The translations under genes were made by a program, and so were the position numbers. Of a stretch of 64,000 nt of DNA, positions 25,837 to 33,633 are shown one piece after another. The DNA comes from Clostridiales bacterium UBA4039. Lineage in GTDB: Bacteria; Bacillota; Clostridia; Lachnospirales; Vallitaleaceae. Positions within the stretch are counted from its first letter, which is position 1. Each line of letters starts with the position of its first letter. The notes beneath the pieces were generated by a model that saw only the letters and a program-made list of their open reading frames with translations, was not told the DNA's origin and did not search any database. The stretch covers positions 1 to 64,000 of the forward strand of contig DGAD01000053.1 of NCBI GenBank assembly GCA_002382805.1, written 5' to 3'.

Positions 25837-26436
25837 TTAGAGTGTCTTGCGCCCTTCAAGTGCACGCAATAAAGTAATTTCATCCACATATTCTAAATCG
25901 CCGCCTACAGGCACTCCATTAGCAATTCGGCTAACTTTTACTTCAAGGGGTTTAAGAATTTTGCTGATATAGACAGCTGTCGCTTCCCCTTCCACCGTTG
26001 AGTTGGTCGCCAAAATTACTTCTTGAATCTCTTGTGCACCTATACGCGTCACCAATTCTTTGATGCGGATATCATTAGGTCCAATGCCAAGCATGGGAGA
26101 TATTGCTCCGTGAAGCACATGATATAATCCCGTATATTGCTTTGTACGTTCATAGGCTACCAAGTCTTTTGACTCTTCAACCACCATAATTGTCGAGCCA
26201 TCGCGTTTTTCACTTCGGCATATCGGACACAATGCATCGTCCGTAATGGTACAACATTTTTCACAATAACGGGTATTTTTTTTAGCTTCAACAATCGCCT
26301 TTGAAAAACGCTCTGCCGCTTCTTCTGGCTGGTTAACCATATAAAAAGCCAGACGCTGCGCCGTCTTTGCTCCAATACCTGGAAGCTTTGAGAACTCCTC
26401 AATCAACTTTCGTATATGTGTTCCATAATAATCCAT
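25837..26436 (-). CDS. recR: Recombination protein RecR
   Basis: A 199-residue RecR of the RecFOR pathway, which loads RecA on gapped DNA. It has the helix-hairpin-helix at the N-terminus (LPGIGAKTAQRLAFY), the four-cysteine zinc finger (CEKCCTITDDALCPIC) and a Toprim domain (MVVEESKDLVAYERT). It starts two bases after ybaB; the dnaX-ybaB-recR order is classic. Confidence 0.96.
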   Translation of the reverse strand: MDYYGTHIRKLIEEFSKLPGIGAKTAQRLAFYMVNQPEEAAERFSKAIVEAKKNTRYCEKCCTITDDALCPICRSEKRDGSTIMVVEESKDLVAYERTKQYTGLYHVLHGAISPMLGIGPNDIRIKELVTRIGAQEIQEVILATNSTVEGEATAVYISKILKPLEVKVSRIANGVPVGGDLEYVDEITLLRALEGRKTL

Positions 26437-26438
26437 GA

Positions 26439-26789
26439 TTACATCATACCATTAGGCAGACCTAAGCCTCCTGTTAATTTGGACATTTCCTTATTCACAG
26501 TTTCATCTGCTGTTTTAATTGCTTGATTAACCGCTGCTACAATAAGGTCCTCTAACATTTCAACATCATCTGGATCGACTGCTTCCGGATCAATTGTAAC
26601 GGTCTTGAGTTCTTTTTTACCTGTGACAATGGCTTTAACAACGCCACCACCAACAACCGCTTCAAATTCCTGGCTATCCAACTCTTCTTGCATTGTTGCC
26701 ATTTTTTGTTGCATCTTTTGTGCTTGCTTCATCAAATTATTCATATTTCCTGGCATACCGCCACCTGGGAAACCGCCTCTTTTTGCCAT
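26439..26789 (-). CDS. YbaB/EbfC nucleoid-associated protein
   Basis: A 116-residue DNA-binding protein of the YbaB/EbfC family. The N-terminus is rich in Gly and Met ([20 protein letters not shown]), and then follow the [19 protein letters not shown] helix and the [13 protein letters not shown] block. It lies between dnaX and recR, the usual site of the Bacillus orthologue yaaK. Confidence 0.94.
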   Translation of the reverse strand: MAKRGGFPGGGMPGNMNNLMKQAQKMQQKMATMQEELDSQEFEAVVGGGVVKAIVTGKKELKTVTIDPEAVDPDDVEMLEDLIVAAVNQAIKTADETVNKEMSKLTGGLGLPNGMM

Positions 26790-26807
26790 AATAATTCCTC
26801 CTTATAT

Positions 26808-28424
26808 CTACTGAATCTCAACATCAAAGTTGATTTTATTACGTATCTTATGAATTGCTCGTTCAATATCTTCAAAGTTTCCTTCACTGGATGCACTATA
26901 TTCTGTTTCTTCAATGACATTCAGTTCAAACCGCTTTTTATATAAAGACTCAAGTACATCTATTATTTTACTCAAATATTGCTCTTCTGACAAGGTATTT
27001 TTCTGGACACTATTCTTACACACAAGGGTTAGTTTTTGGTCATTCATATAAAAGGGCAATACTTCCTTTAAGGTTGCTTTTAATAATCCGGTTGTACTTG
27101 TAACCACTTTTGCCCATCCCTTAATCGCCACTTGAATGTCCTCAGGAAATGCATCCGTATTAATCTCGACTTGTTGTTTAACCTGCTGAGGCTGTTGTTG
27201 ATATTCTCCTTGTGTGTGGGCTCCCATATCACTCGGATGCATCTGTGCATAGCGCTCTGCATTAAGCATTCCGGCATGTATCTGTTGCTCTACGGTATGG
27301 AGTCTTGATAACACTGCCTCTTGCTCTGTGTTTAATTCTGGCTGACATAGCTTAATTAATTCAATTTCAATCAATGTTCGCTTTCCCGTCATGTATTTTA
27401 TCTGTGATTCTAGATTCGAAAACGATTTAATAAGATGTATAATTAGATTTTCCTCTACCTGATCACTTTGTTTTTTTAAGGCATCATAGACGTCATCTGA
27501 TACATCCAATAATTCTTTGGAATCTGCAATGGTATTGACCACAAGCAGATTTCTTAAGTACGCAATTTCGTCCAGTAAAAACTGGCTCAAATCACGTCCC
27601 TGCATGACGATGCGTTCAATAACCTCCATTGCCGTCTTTGTGCTTCGCAAAATAATACCTTCTGTAAGCTCATAAAACACGTCCGTGTCCACAGCTCCAA
27701 GCACATCCAATACTTTATCTAAAGTAATCTCTTCTCCTAAATAAAACGCAATACATTGGTCCAATACACTAAGACCGTCACGCATGGAACCATCGGCCAC
27801 TTTTGCAATATAATGAATCGCACGATCTGTCGCTTCAATCGCCTCTTCTTCTAGATAATGTTTTAGTGTTGCTGCAATGGTTTCTGTAGATATCCGTTTA
27901 AAGTCATATCGTTGACATCTGGATAAAATTGTTGCGGGTATTTTATGAGGTTCTGTTGTTGCCAAGATAAACTTCACATGTTCCGGTGGCTCTTCTAGCG
28001 TTTTTAACAGCGCATTAAAGGCACCTGCACTTAGCATATGCACCTCATCAATAATGTAGACTTTGTATTTTCCTTCTGTCGGGGTATAGCGCACTTCTTC
28101 ACGTATTTCACGAATATTGTCTACTCCATTATTACTTGCCGCATCAATCTCTATGACATTCATATTTTGATGATGAAGCATATGTTGACATGTCGGACAA
28201 GAATTACATGGACTTCCCTGTATAGGATTTTCACAGTTAACGGCACGTGCAAAGATTTTTGCTGTTGATGTCTTTCCGGTTCCTCTTGTTCCACAAAAAA
28301 GATAAGCATGGGACGTACGCCCTGCTTCGACTTGATTTGTCAACGTTCTAACAATATGATTTTGGCCTACAAGATCATCAAAATGATCCGGTCGCCATTT
28401 ACGATATAGAGCTTGGTAACTCAT
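26808..28424 (-). CDS. dnaX: DNA polymerase III subunits gamma/tau
   Basis: A 538-residue clamp-loader ATPase. It has the P-loop GTRGTGKTS, the four-cysteine zinc module (CENPIQGSPCNSCPTC), DEVHML and the sensor SRCQRYDF. After the AAA+ core comes a Gln-rich linker at about 390-420 and a short tau-specific domain. It lies downstream of the SRP RNA gene, as in many Firmicutes. No attempt was made to call a programmed frameshift for gamma. Confidence 0.96.
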   Translation of the reverse strand: MSYQALYRKWRPDHFDDLVGQNHIVRTLTNQVEAGRTSHAYLFCGTRGTGKTSTAKIFARAVNCENPIQGSPCNSCPTCQHMLHHQNMNVIEIDAASNNGVDNIREIREEVRYTPTEGKYKVYIIDEVHMLSAGAFNALLKTLEEPPEHVKFILATTEPHKIPATILSRCQRYDFKRISTETIAATLKHYLEEEAIEATDRAIHYIAKVADGSMRDGLSVLDQCIAFYLGEEITLDKVLDVLGAVDTDVFYELTEGIILRSTKTAMEVIERIVMQGRDLSQFLLDEIAYLRNLLVVNTIADSKELLDVSDDVYDALKKQSDQVEENLIIHLIKSFSNLESQIKYMTGKRTLIEIELIKLCQPELNTEQEAVLSRLHTVEQQIHAGMLNAERYAQMHPSDMGAHTQGEYQQQPQQVKQQVEINTDAFPEDIQVAIKGWAKVVTSTTGLLKATLKEVLPFYMNDQKLTLVCKNSVQKNTLSEEQYLSKIIDVLESLYKKRFELNVIEETEYSASSEGNFEDIERAIHKIRNKINFDVEIQ

Positions 28425-28509
28425 AAAATATCCCTCACTTTTATATCAAAACAAGTTTCATTAAATAGCATACCACTTTTAACAAAACTTGTAAAAGGCA
28501 AAATTAAAT

Positions 28510-28772
28510 CCGTGCGCTGCCCTTCGCCAATCACCCATAAGCGTTACTCATATAGTTAGCTCTGATCAGGCACCCTTACGGCACACAGGAGGTTCTGCTT
28601 AGTGCTGCTTCCGTCAAGACCTGACACGGTTCACAGATTCCTGTTGCGTAAGACCCAACCGTCAACACCACTTTTACGAGGCAGCCTTACAAAATGAAAG
28701 TCTCAGTTTAGCATCACCCCTGCTGTAGCGGATTGCAGGTACAGGGCACCGCTATCTCCCCGGCTGCACGGA
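28510..28772 (-). ncRNA. ffs: Signal recognition particle RNA (large Firmicutes type)
   Basis: About 263 bases on the minus strand, closed by CCGTGC/GCACGG at the ends. It contains GCCGGGGAGATAGCGGTGCC and CTGTACCTGCAATCCGCTAC near the 5' end, and the domain IV core with GTCAGGACCTGACGGAAGCA (Ffh binding, GGAA tetraloop). The size fits the Bacillus/Clostridium type with an Alu domain. It lies immediately before dnaX. Confidence 0.93.
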
Positions 28773-28836
28773 AACTTTATCTCATATATAATTACCATAC
28801 TTAGTATCCCATTGATTCATAAGTACAGCAATACTT

Positions 28837-28865
28837 AGTATATAACCTTTTGACATCAATGTCAA
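28837..28865 (-). promoter_or_regulatory. SRP RNA promoter region
   Basis: TTGACA, 17 bases, TATACT on the minus strand, about 65 bases before the mature 5' end. The -35 lies inside a palindrome TTGACAT-CA-ATGTCAA (28850-28865). The 11-base palindrome ATACTTAGTAT occurs at 28831-28841, overlapping the -10, and again at 28797-28807. Confidence 0.55.
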
Positions 28866-28881
28866 TATTTTTTAGTCGATT

Positions 28882-29508
28882 TTAAGAAACTGCTTGGTAG
28901 AGCTTCTCTACGACTTGCGTTGGATGTATCCCTTCAAGAAGAGATATTGATACATCTTCGCGGGCTTGATCATATTGTGCAAATATATTTAACGCTTCTT
29001 GAACTTTAGAATACACTTTCCAATAACCAATCACCATCGGTTCTTCATTTTTACCACTGGCAAAGCACTTGACATCTTCAATGGGGTAGCCTAAAAACAC
29101 ACCTATTTCATGAGGGCATGACTTCATAAAACGTTGTCTAAGGCACTTAAGAGAACTTTTGATATCCTGTGGACTGGCATATCCACAGGATTGTAAAAAG
29201 CAATGACAACTCGTCTCTTTTAAATTCTTCCCTAGCCGTTTTGAATGGTAAAATAAGACCACGACATGTTTTTCATCACGCGATAACTCACAGAAATTTA
29301 ATGGAATATACTTTTTAATCTCTTTTCGATATTGATTCCATAATTGAAGAACATTTCTTCTTCGATTCTGTTTAAAGCTAATAAGTGATGCAACCTTTCC
29401 TCCAAAGAGTGTTGGTGCGCTATGAAATAAAATTTTGCATAGTAGGTATTCCAAGTCATCATAACTCTCCATTGTATAGTATGAATCGACCACTAATTGA
29501 TTGCGCAT
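28882..29508 (-). CDS. DUF3793 family protein
   Basis: A 208-residue protein resembling the DUF3793 family (HSAPTLFGGKVASLISFKQN, VLFYHSKRLGKNL, CGY, then EIGVFLGYPIEDVKCF). The function of the family is unknown. The start at 29508 is chosen because AAAGGA lies six bases upstream and it begins after the stop of the flavodoxin gene; a longer frame would overlap flavodoxin by 65 bases. It is the last gene of a three-gene operon with DUF2325 and flavodoxin behind a Fur box, so a role under iron limitation is inferred. Confidence 0.75.
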   Translation of the reverse strand: MRNQLVVDSYYTMESYDDLEYLLCKILFHSAPTLFGGKVASLISFKQNRRRNVLQLWNQYRKEIKKYIPLNFCELSRDEKHVVVLFYHSKRLGKNLKETSCHCFLQSCGYASPQDIKSSLKCLRQRFMKSCPHEIGVFLGYPIEDVKCFASGKNEEPMVIGYWKVYSKVQEALNIFAQYDQAREDVSISLLEGIHPTQVVEKLYQAVS

Positions 29509-29527
29509 CAGCATTCCTTTCTTCGCT

Positions 29528-29950
29528 TTATTGGGATATTTTTCTTCCGATATCTGTACATGTTTCCAGTTCCTGTGTTCCCGGTGTTTCATTAATAATC
29601 ACACTTTCAGCAATCAAATGTCCTTGATAGCTTTCCATTCGCGCTTCCCAATCACGCATCCATTCTCCGTCTCCCCATCCATACGAACCAAAAAGCAAGA
29701 TTTTTTTATTGGCAATGACCTCTTGAATCGAATCTACAAAGGGCTCCATTTCATCTTCTTCCAAGACTTCAGCTCCCATCGAAGGGCACCCAAGCACGAC
29801 CAGCTCGGCCTCTTTAACCTGATCTAGTGTTGCTTGCTCAACACGTATACACTGGGCACTGGAATCGTTTTCTAGTATCCCTTTATGCAAAGCCTCTGCC
29901 ATCATCTCTGTATTACCTGTTCCACTCCAATATATAATCACTGTTTTCAT
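29528..29950 (-). CDS. Flavodoxin
   Basis: A 140-residue short-chain flavodoxin that binds FMN and replaces ferredoxin when iron is scarce. The phosphate-binding loop is SGTGNTE (residues 9-15). FGSYGWGDGEWMRDWEARM contacts the flavin, and the LGCPSMGAEVLEEDEMEPF block is typical. It is two bases downstream of the DUF2325 gene and driven by the Fur-box promoter. Confidence 0.93.
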   Translation of the reverse strand: MKTVIIYWSGTGNTEMMAEALHKGILENDSSAQCIRVEQATLDQVKEAELVVLGCPSMGAEVLEEDEMEPFVDSIQEVIANKKILLFGSYGWGDGEWMRDWEARMESYQGHLIAESVIINETPGTQELETCTDIGRKISQ

Positions 29951-29952
29951 TG

Positions 29953-30240
29953 TTATATCATCCTTTCTAATTCTTCCAAAACTGCTTTGAGTGCATTTTG
30001 ACTACTTGTATGACATTTAATAATAGGTACATTGTTTTTCTTCGCCGCTTCTGATGCATGCTTTACCATTTTATGCGATACTGTATTTGTAAAGACGATA
30101 ATCCCATCGGGATTTCCTATACGCTTTGTAAATTCCGTCTTCATTTGTGTCATGATTTTTATTTTATGTCCAAACTCTTTTGATAAAACCTTATATTGAC
30201 GATGCATTCGATCATGTCCGCCAACTAAAACAATACTCAT
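29953..30240 (-). CDS. DUF2325 domain protein
   Basis: A 95-residue protein of the DUF2325 family (MSIVLVGGHDRMHRQYKVLS, then DGIIVFTNTVSHKMVKHA and VPIIKCHTSSQNAL). The family has an alpha/beta fold and no known function. The start at 30240 follows GAGGAG; the longer frame runs into the Fur box. It is the first gene of the iron-regulated operon. Confidence 0.85.
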   Translation of the reverse strand: MSIVLVGGHDRMHRQYKVLSKEFGHKIKIMTQMKTEFTKRIGNPDGIIVFTNTVSHKMVKHASEAAKKNNVPIIKCHTSSQNALKAVLEELERMI

Positions 30241-30258
30241 AGTAACGCTCCTCTCTTT

Positions 30259-30277
30259 GATATCGATTCTCATTATC
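30259..30277 (-). promoter_or_regulatory. Fur box
   Basis: GATAATGAGAATCGATATC on the minus strand matches the 19-base Fur consensus GATAATGATAATCATTATC at 16 positions. It begins a few bases after the predicted transcription start and ends before the ribosome binding site, so bound Fur would block the promoter. Confidence 0.8.
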
Positions 30278-30287
30278 AATATCTATT

Positions 30288-30315
30288 ATTATACCGTTTT
30301 TTCTTTTTTTGTCAA
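30288..30315 (-). promoter_or_regulatory. Promoter of the DUF2325-flavodoxin-DUF3793 operon
   Basis: TTGACA, 16 bases, TATAAT on the minus strand. This consensus promoter directly precedes the Fur box. Confidence 0.85.
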
Positions 30316-30326
30316 TAGTTTAACTA

Positions 30327-30390
30327 AAAAGGTCCTTGACGCTTTCTACTAAGTGTTAAAGCGGAAAGCTAAAGTAGGCCTTGTAGAGAT
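30327..30390. repeat. Dispersed repeat, copy A (hairpin core)
   Basis: About 64 bases nearly identical to 57009-57073. The core GCTTTCTACTAAGTGTTAAA followed by GCGGAAAGC can fold into a hairpin. It lies between the nagB terminator and the iron-regulated promoter. It lacks the 43-base flanking units present around copy B. Confidence 0.65.
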
Positions 30391-30391
30391 T

Positions 30392-30441
30392 AAAAAAAGA
30401 GTGGATTGATAACACATACTGTTGTTATCAACCCACTCTTT
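30392..30441 (-). terminator. Terminator of the nag operon
   Basis: AAAGAGTGG, TTGATAACA and their complements form a stem of about 18 base pairs followed by seven T on the minus strand, 30 bases after the nagB stop. Confidence 0.9.
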
Positions 30442-30470
30442 ACATTATCGTTAAAAGTATTGTATATTTT

Positions 30471-31220
30471 TTATAGCTCAGATGCAGCCTCTTCATCAAT
30501 AATTAGTGTAATATCTTGATGCATCTGAAGAATTGATGCCGGAAGTTCTGGCGTTACTGGTCCTTTGACCATAGCTCTTATCGCCTCTGCCTTGTTTTTA
30601 CCACTTGCTAACAGAACAATCTTCTTCGCATGCATGATACTTCCTACACCCATACTTAAAGCTTGTTTTGGCACTTCATCAATGTGCTCGAAAAATCTTG
30701 CATTATCTTGAATGGTTTTTTCATTCAAGTCCACTAAATGTGTCCCCACTGCAAAGTGCTCATCCGGTTCATTAAAGCCAATATGTCCATTTGTTCCGAT
30801 TCCAAGGATTTGCAAATCAACATTCCCTGCTGCTTCTAATGCACGGTCATATGCACGACAGCTTGCTTCAACATCTTTATTTAACCCATCCGGTATGTTT
30901 CTGTTGTTTTCTTGGATGTTAACATGTTGGAAAAAATGCTCTCGCATATAGTGGGCATAGCTTTGATCATTATCTGCAGATATCGGATAATACTCATCAA
31001 GGTTAAATGCAACCACATCTTTAAAATCCACTTCATCGTTACGATACTTTTTTGCCAATTCTTGATACATACCTTCTGGTGTTGAACCTGTTGCTAAGCC
31101 TAATACACTATTTCTCTTAACAAGTACTTGCGCTTCAACTAGCTTTGCTGCTTTTTGACTCATTTCTTCATAGTTTTTCACTTTGATGATCTTCATGTTG
31201 TTCATATCAATTGTTTTCAT
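30471..31220 (-). CDS. nagB: Glucosamine-6-phosphate deaminase
   Basis: A 249-residue NagB that converts glucosamine-6-P to fructose-6-P and ammonia. LATGSTPEGMYQEL binds the phosphate, NLDEYYPI and GIGTNGHIGFNEP carry catalytic residues. The start codon overlaps the end of nagA by 14 bases, with AGGGG nine to ten bases upstream, which suggests coupling. It is the last step of the GlcNAc route encoded in this locus. Confidence 0.95.
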   Translation of the reverse strand: MKTIDMNNMKIIKVKNYEEMSQKAAKLVEAQVLVKRNSVLGLATGSTPEGMYQELAKKYRNDEVDFKDVVAFNLDEYYPISADNDQSYAHYMREHFFQHVNIQENNRNIPDGLNKDVEASCRAYDRALEAAGNVDLQILGIGTNGHIGFNEPDEHFAVGTHLVDLNEKTIQDNARFFEHIDEVPKQALSMGVGSIMHAKKIVLLASGKNKAEAIRAMVKGPVTPELPASILQMHQDITLIIDEEAASEL

Positions 31221-32361
31221 ATTCTGTTGTCCCCTTTACGATTGTTTTCTTAATTTCAAATTGTTCATTCATAATGACTATATCTGCTTGTTTATCTTCT
31301 TCTAGTGAGCCGATTACATTCTCTAATCCAAGGTATTTTGCTTGGTTTAATGTAACAACCGGTATAATCTCCTCAAGACGTTGCGTAACATTATCATGGA
31401 AATTTTTTAAGCCGTCATTCAGCTTAAGAACACTTCCGGCAATCGTTCCTGAATCCAATAAGCATTTACCGTCACTTACTGTTACTTTTTGTCCGCCAAG
31501 CTCATACTCACCATCCGTCAAGCCACCTGCCTGCATACAGTCTGTAACCAGCAGTATCTTTTGTAGACCTTTTGCCTTTACAAAAAGAGGAAAAATCCCT
31601 TCATGTACATGGAACTTATCTGCAATAAGTTCTGTATAGCAATCCGATGTCAATGCAGCCGTTACAACTCCTGGTTTTCGGTGATGCATTCCTGTCATCG
31701 CATTAAAAGTATGTGTTGTTGCACAGGCTCCACATTCAAAAGCTTCCATCGCTTGTTCATATGTCGCACTTGTATGCCCTAAGGAAAAATTGATTGTGTT
31801 ATGGTATTTTTTTATAAAGTCTAGACTGTCTTCTACTTCTGGCGCAATCGTTACGACTTTAATCATTTCTAAATACGGTTTAATCAGATCTTCTTCTGGT
31901 CGAATAATATATTCTTCTGGTTGAGCACCTTTTTTTGCCGGATTGATAAATGGACCTTCCAAGTGTACTCCAACAACTGTTGCACCATAGGTTGTCGCTT
32001 CCTGTTCTTTCATTATATCGCGCACAGCCTCTAGCGCCTGTGTAATTTTGGGCTTAGACATCGTCATCGTTGTCGCTAAAAAGGACGTCACTCCATTTTC
32101 GACAAGTCCTTTTTTCATCGCATTAAGGGATGCCACTGTTCCATCCATAACATCAACCCCTTGATATCCATGAATATGTACATCAATAAATCCCGGAACA
32201 ATGAAGTCACCTTTTGCATCAATCTCTTCATCAATATGTTGTTTTATATCCTCATATGCACTTTGGGACAAAACACTTTCAATCTTATCTGAATACAAGA
32301 GAACTTTTTCACTTTGAAATTTTCCTTCATAGTATAGCTTTCCATTTTTTATCGCCTTCAT
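31207..32361 (-). CDS. nagA: N-acetylglucosamine-6-phosphate deacetylase
   Basis: A 384-residue amidohydrolase that removes acetate from GlcNAc-6-P. PGFIDVHIHGYQGVDVMDG, HLEGPFINPAKKGA, GHTSATYEQA, HTFNAMTGMHHRKPG and LVTDCMQAGG are the metal- and substrate-binding blocks. A probable ROK operator lies 13 bases upstream of the start, overlapping the leader. nagB is translationally coupled downstream. Confidence 0.95.
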   Translation of the reverse strand: MKAIKNGKLYYEGKFQSEKVLLYSDKIESVLSQSAYEDIKQHIDEEIDAKGDFIVPGFIDVHIHGYQGVDVMDGTVASLNAMKKGLVENGVTSFLATTMTMSKPKITQALEAVRDIMKEQEATTYGATVVGVHLEGPFINPAKKGAQPEEYIIRPEEDLIKPYLEMIKVVTIAPEVEDSLDFIKKYHNTINFSLGHTSATYEQAMEAFECGACATTHTFNAMTGMHHRKPGVVTAALTSDCYTELIADKFHVHEGIFPLFVKAKGLQKILLVTDCMQAGGLTDGEYELGGQKVTVSDGKCLLDSGTIAGSVLKLNDGLKNFHDNVTQRLEEIIPVVTLNQAKYLGLENVIGSLEEDKQADIVIMNEQFEIKKTIVKGTTEYENN

Positions 32362-32373
32362 GTTACACCTCCA

Positions 32374-32390
32374 TTAGTAAACTTTATTAA
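32374..32390. promoter_or_regulatory. ROK-repressor operator upstream of nagA
   Basis: TTAGTAAA-C-TTTATTAA is an imperfect palindrome. A near copy (33578-33594) lies in the promoter of the ROK gene. A further half site TTAACTTA occurs at about 32404. Confidence 0.55.
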
Positions 32391-32410
32391 CTTATAGGGT
32401 ATGCATTAAC

Positions 32411-33547
32411 TTACTGCTCAATACTTCGTTCTATTCCCACAAGTACTGCACCTTTGATTGAAGCATGATTCGTCATTGATCGATAGATGTTGGTCTCAAT
32501 CGGTGTCATTCGGTTCACACGTTCTTGTAAGTCAAGTATCATCGTATCTTTTAAATCAAAAACATGTCCGGTCAAGACAACTTTTTGTATATCTAAAACC
32601 AATGCAACATTTGTAATGGCCACCGCAAATTCTTCAAGAATTTCATCATATAAGTCCATCAACTGAGAGTCTGTTTGGACAGCCAAGTGTTTTTGAATGG
32701 TACTAAAGGATTCCTGTCGTCTTGTTAGCTCCTGAAAACGTTGGATAATTGCAGGTAAGCCTACCCGCTCTTCAAGAGTATAGTATTGTCCGTCTTGTTG
32801 TTTTTTCGGAAGAATAAAGCCTATTTCCCCTGCTGCATTACGTTCACCTTCATATAAACGATGATTGAGTATTATGCCAATCCCAACACCTATATGTGCA
32901 CTTAGCAAATATAAGTTTGCTTCATCTTGAAGTACTCCATAACGCTTTTCTGCAACAGCAGCTAAATTAATATCATTTTTAACAAAAATAGTATTAAAGT
33001 TCTTCGCCCGTAAAAACTTTTTCACTTCATGCAATAAAACTTCCTTATCTTGAACATTTGTTAAATAGTAGCCATCATTTTGCCCGACAACACCTGGATA
33101 AGATATCACTACCTGTGCGATCTTTGTCAGATCAATATTCACACTTTTTGCCTGTTCAAAATAAATCCTTAAATAATTATGAACGTGTTCAGGATCATAA
33201 ACCTCTTCAACTGAGACACTTTGGTCAAGCAGCCATTGTCCACGTAAATTGGCTACAACCAAATGAAAATTGTCTTTTGCCAAATCAATTGCCAGGACAT
33301 ATTGGTAATTCGGATTCACATCAATCAGAATTCCTTTTTTACCTACAGCGGTTTTTTCTTTGCCCACTTCAATAATACGTTTTGTTTGAAGCAGTTCCGC
33401 TACATTTTTTGACACGGTAGGCTTCGATGACTCAAGCGCCTTAGAAAGTTCAGCTCGAGTCATCGGTCCATTTTCAAAAAGAAGCGAAAAAATCATCTTT
33501 TGATTATCACGTTTTACATCTGTTTGTGTGCTTCCTTTATACACCAT
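32411..33547 (-). CDS. ROK family transcriptional repressor (NagC-like)
   Basis: A 378-residue regulator with an N-terminal winged helix (GPMTRAELSKALESSKPTVS at about residues 25-45) and a C-terminal ROK sugar-binding domain (AIDLAKDNF, GVGIGI, AAGEIGF). The usual zinc motif CxCGxxGCxE of ROK proteins is not present at the expected place, where the sequence reads PKKQQDGQYYTLEERVG. It probably senses an amino sugar and represses the nag genes and itself. The start at 33547 follows TAGGAG. Confidence 0.88.
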   Translation of the reverse strand: MVYKGSTQTDVKRDNQKMIFSLLFENGPMTRAELSKALESSKPTVSKNVAELLQTKRIIEVGKEKTAVGKKGILIDVNPNYQYVLAIDLAKDNFHLVVANLRGQWLLDQSVSVEEVYDPEHVHNYLRIYFEQAKSVNIDLTKIAQVVISYPGVVGQNDGYYLTNVQDKEVLLHEVKKFLRAKNFNTIFVKNDINLAAVAEKRYGVLQDEANLYLLSAHIGVGIGIILNHRLYEGERNAAGEIGFILPKKQQDGQYYTLEERVGLPAIIQRFQELTRRQESFSTIQKHLAVQTDSQLMDLYDEILEEFAVAITNVALVLDIQKVVLTGHVFDLKDTMILDLQERVNRMTPIETNIYRSMTNHASIKGAVLVGIERSIEQ

Positions 33548-33577
33548 GTCAACTCCTAAAACATCCGCCAATTACAT

Positions 33578-33626
33578 AAGTAAAGTTTATTAACTTAAAT
33601 ATATCATGGGATATTTCTCTTGTCAA
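33578..33626 (-). promoter_or_regulatory. ROK gene promoter with overlapping operator
   Basis: TTGACA (33621-33626), 17 bases, TATATT (33598-33603) on the minus strand. The operator AAGTAAA-G-TTTATTAAC (33578-33594) covers the transcription start, which indicates autoregulation. Confidence 0.65.
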
Positions 33627-33633
33627 TCCTCTT

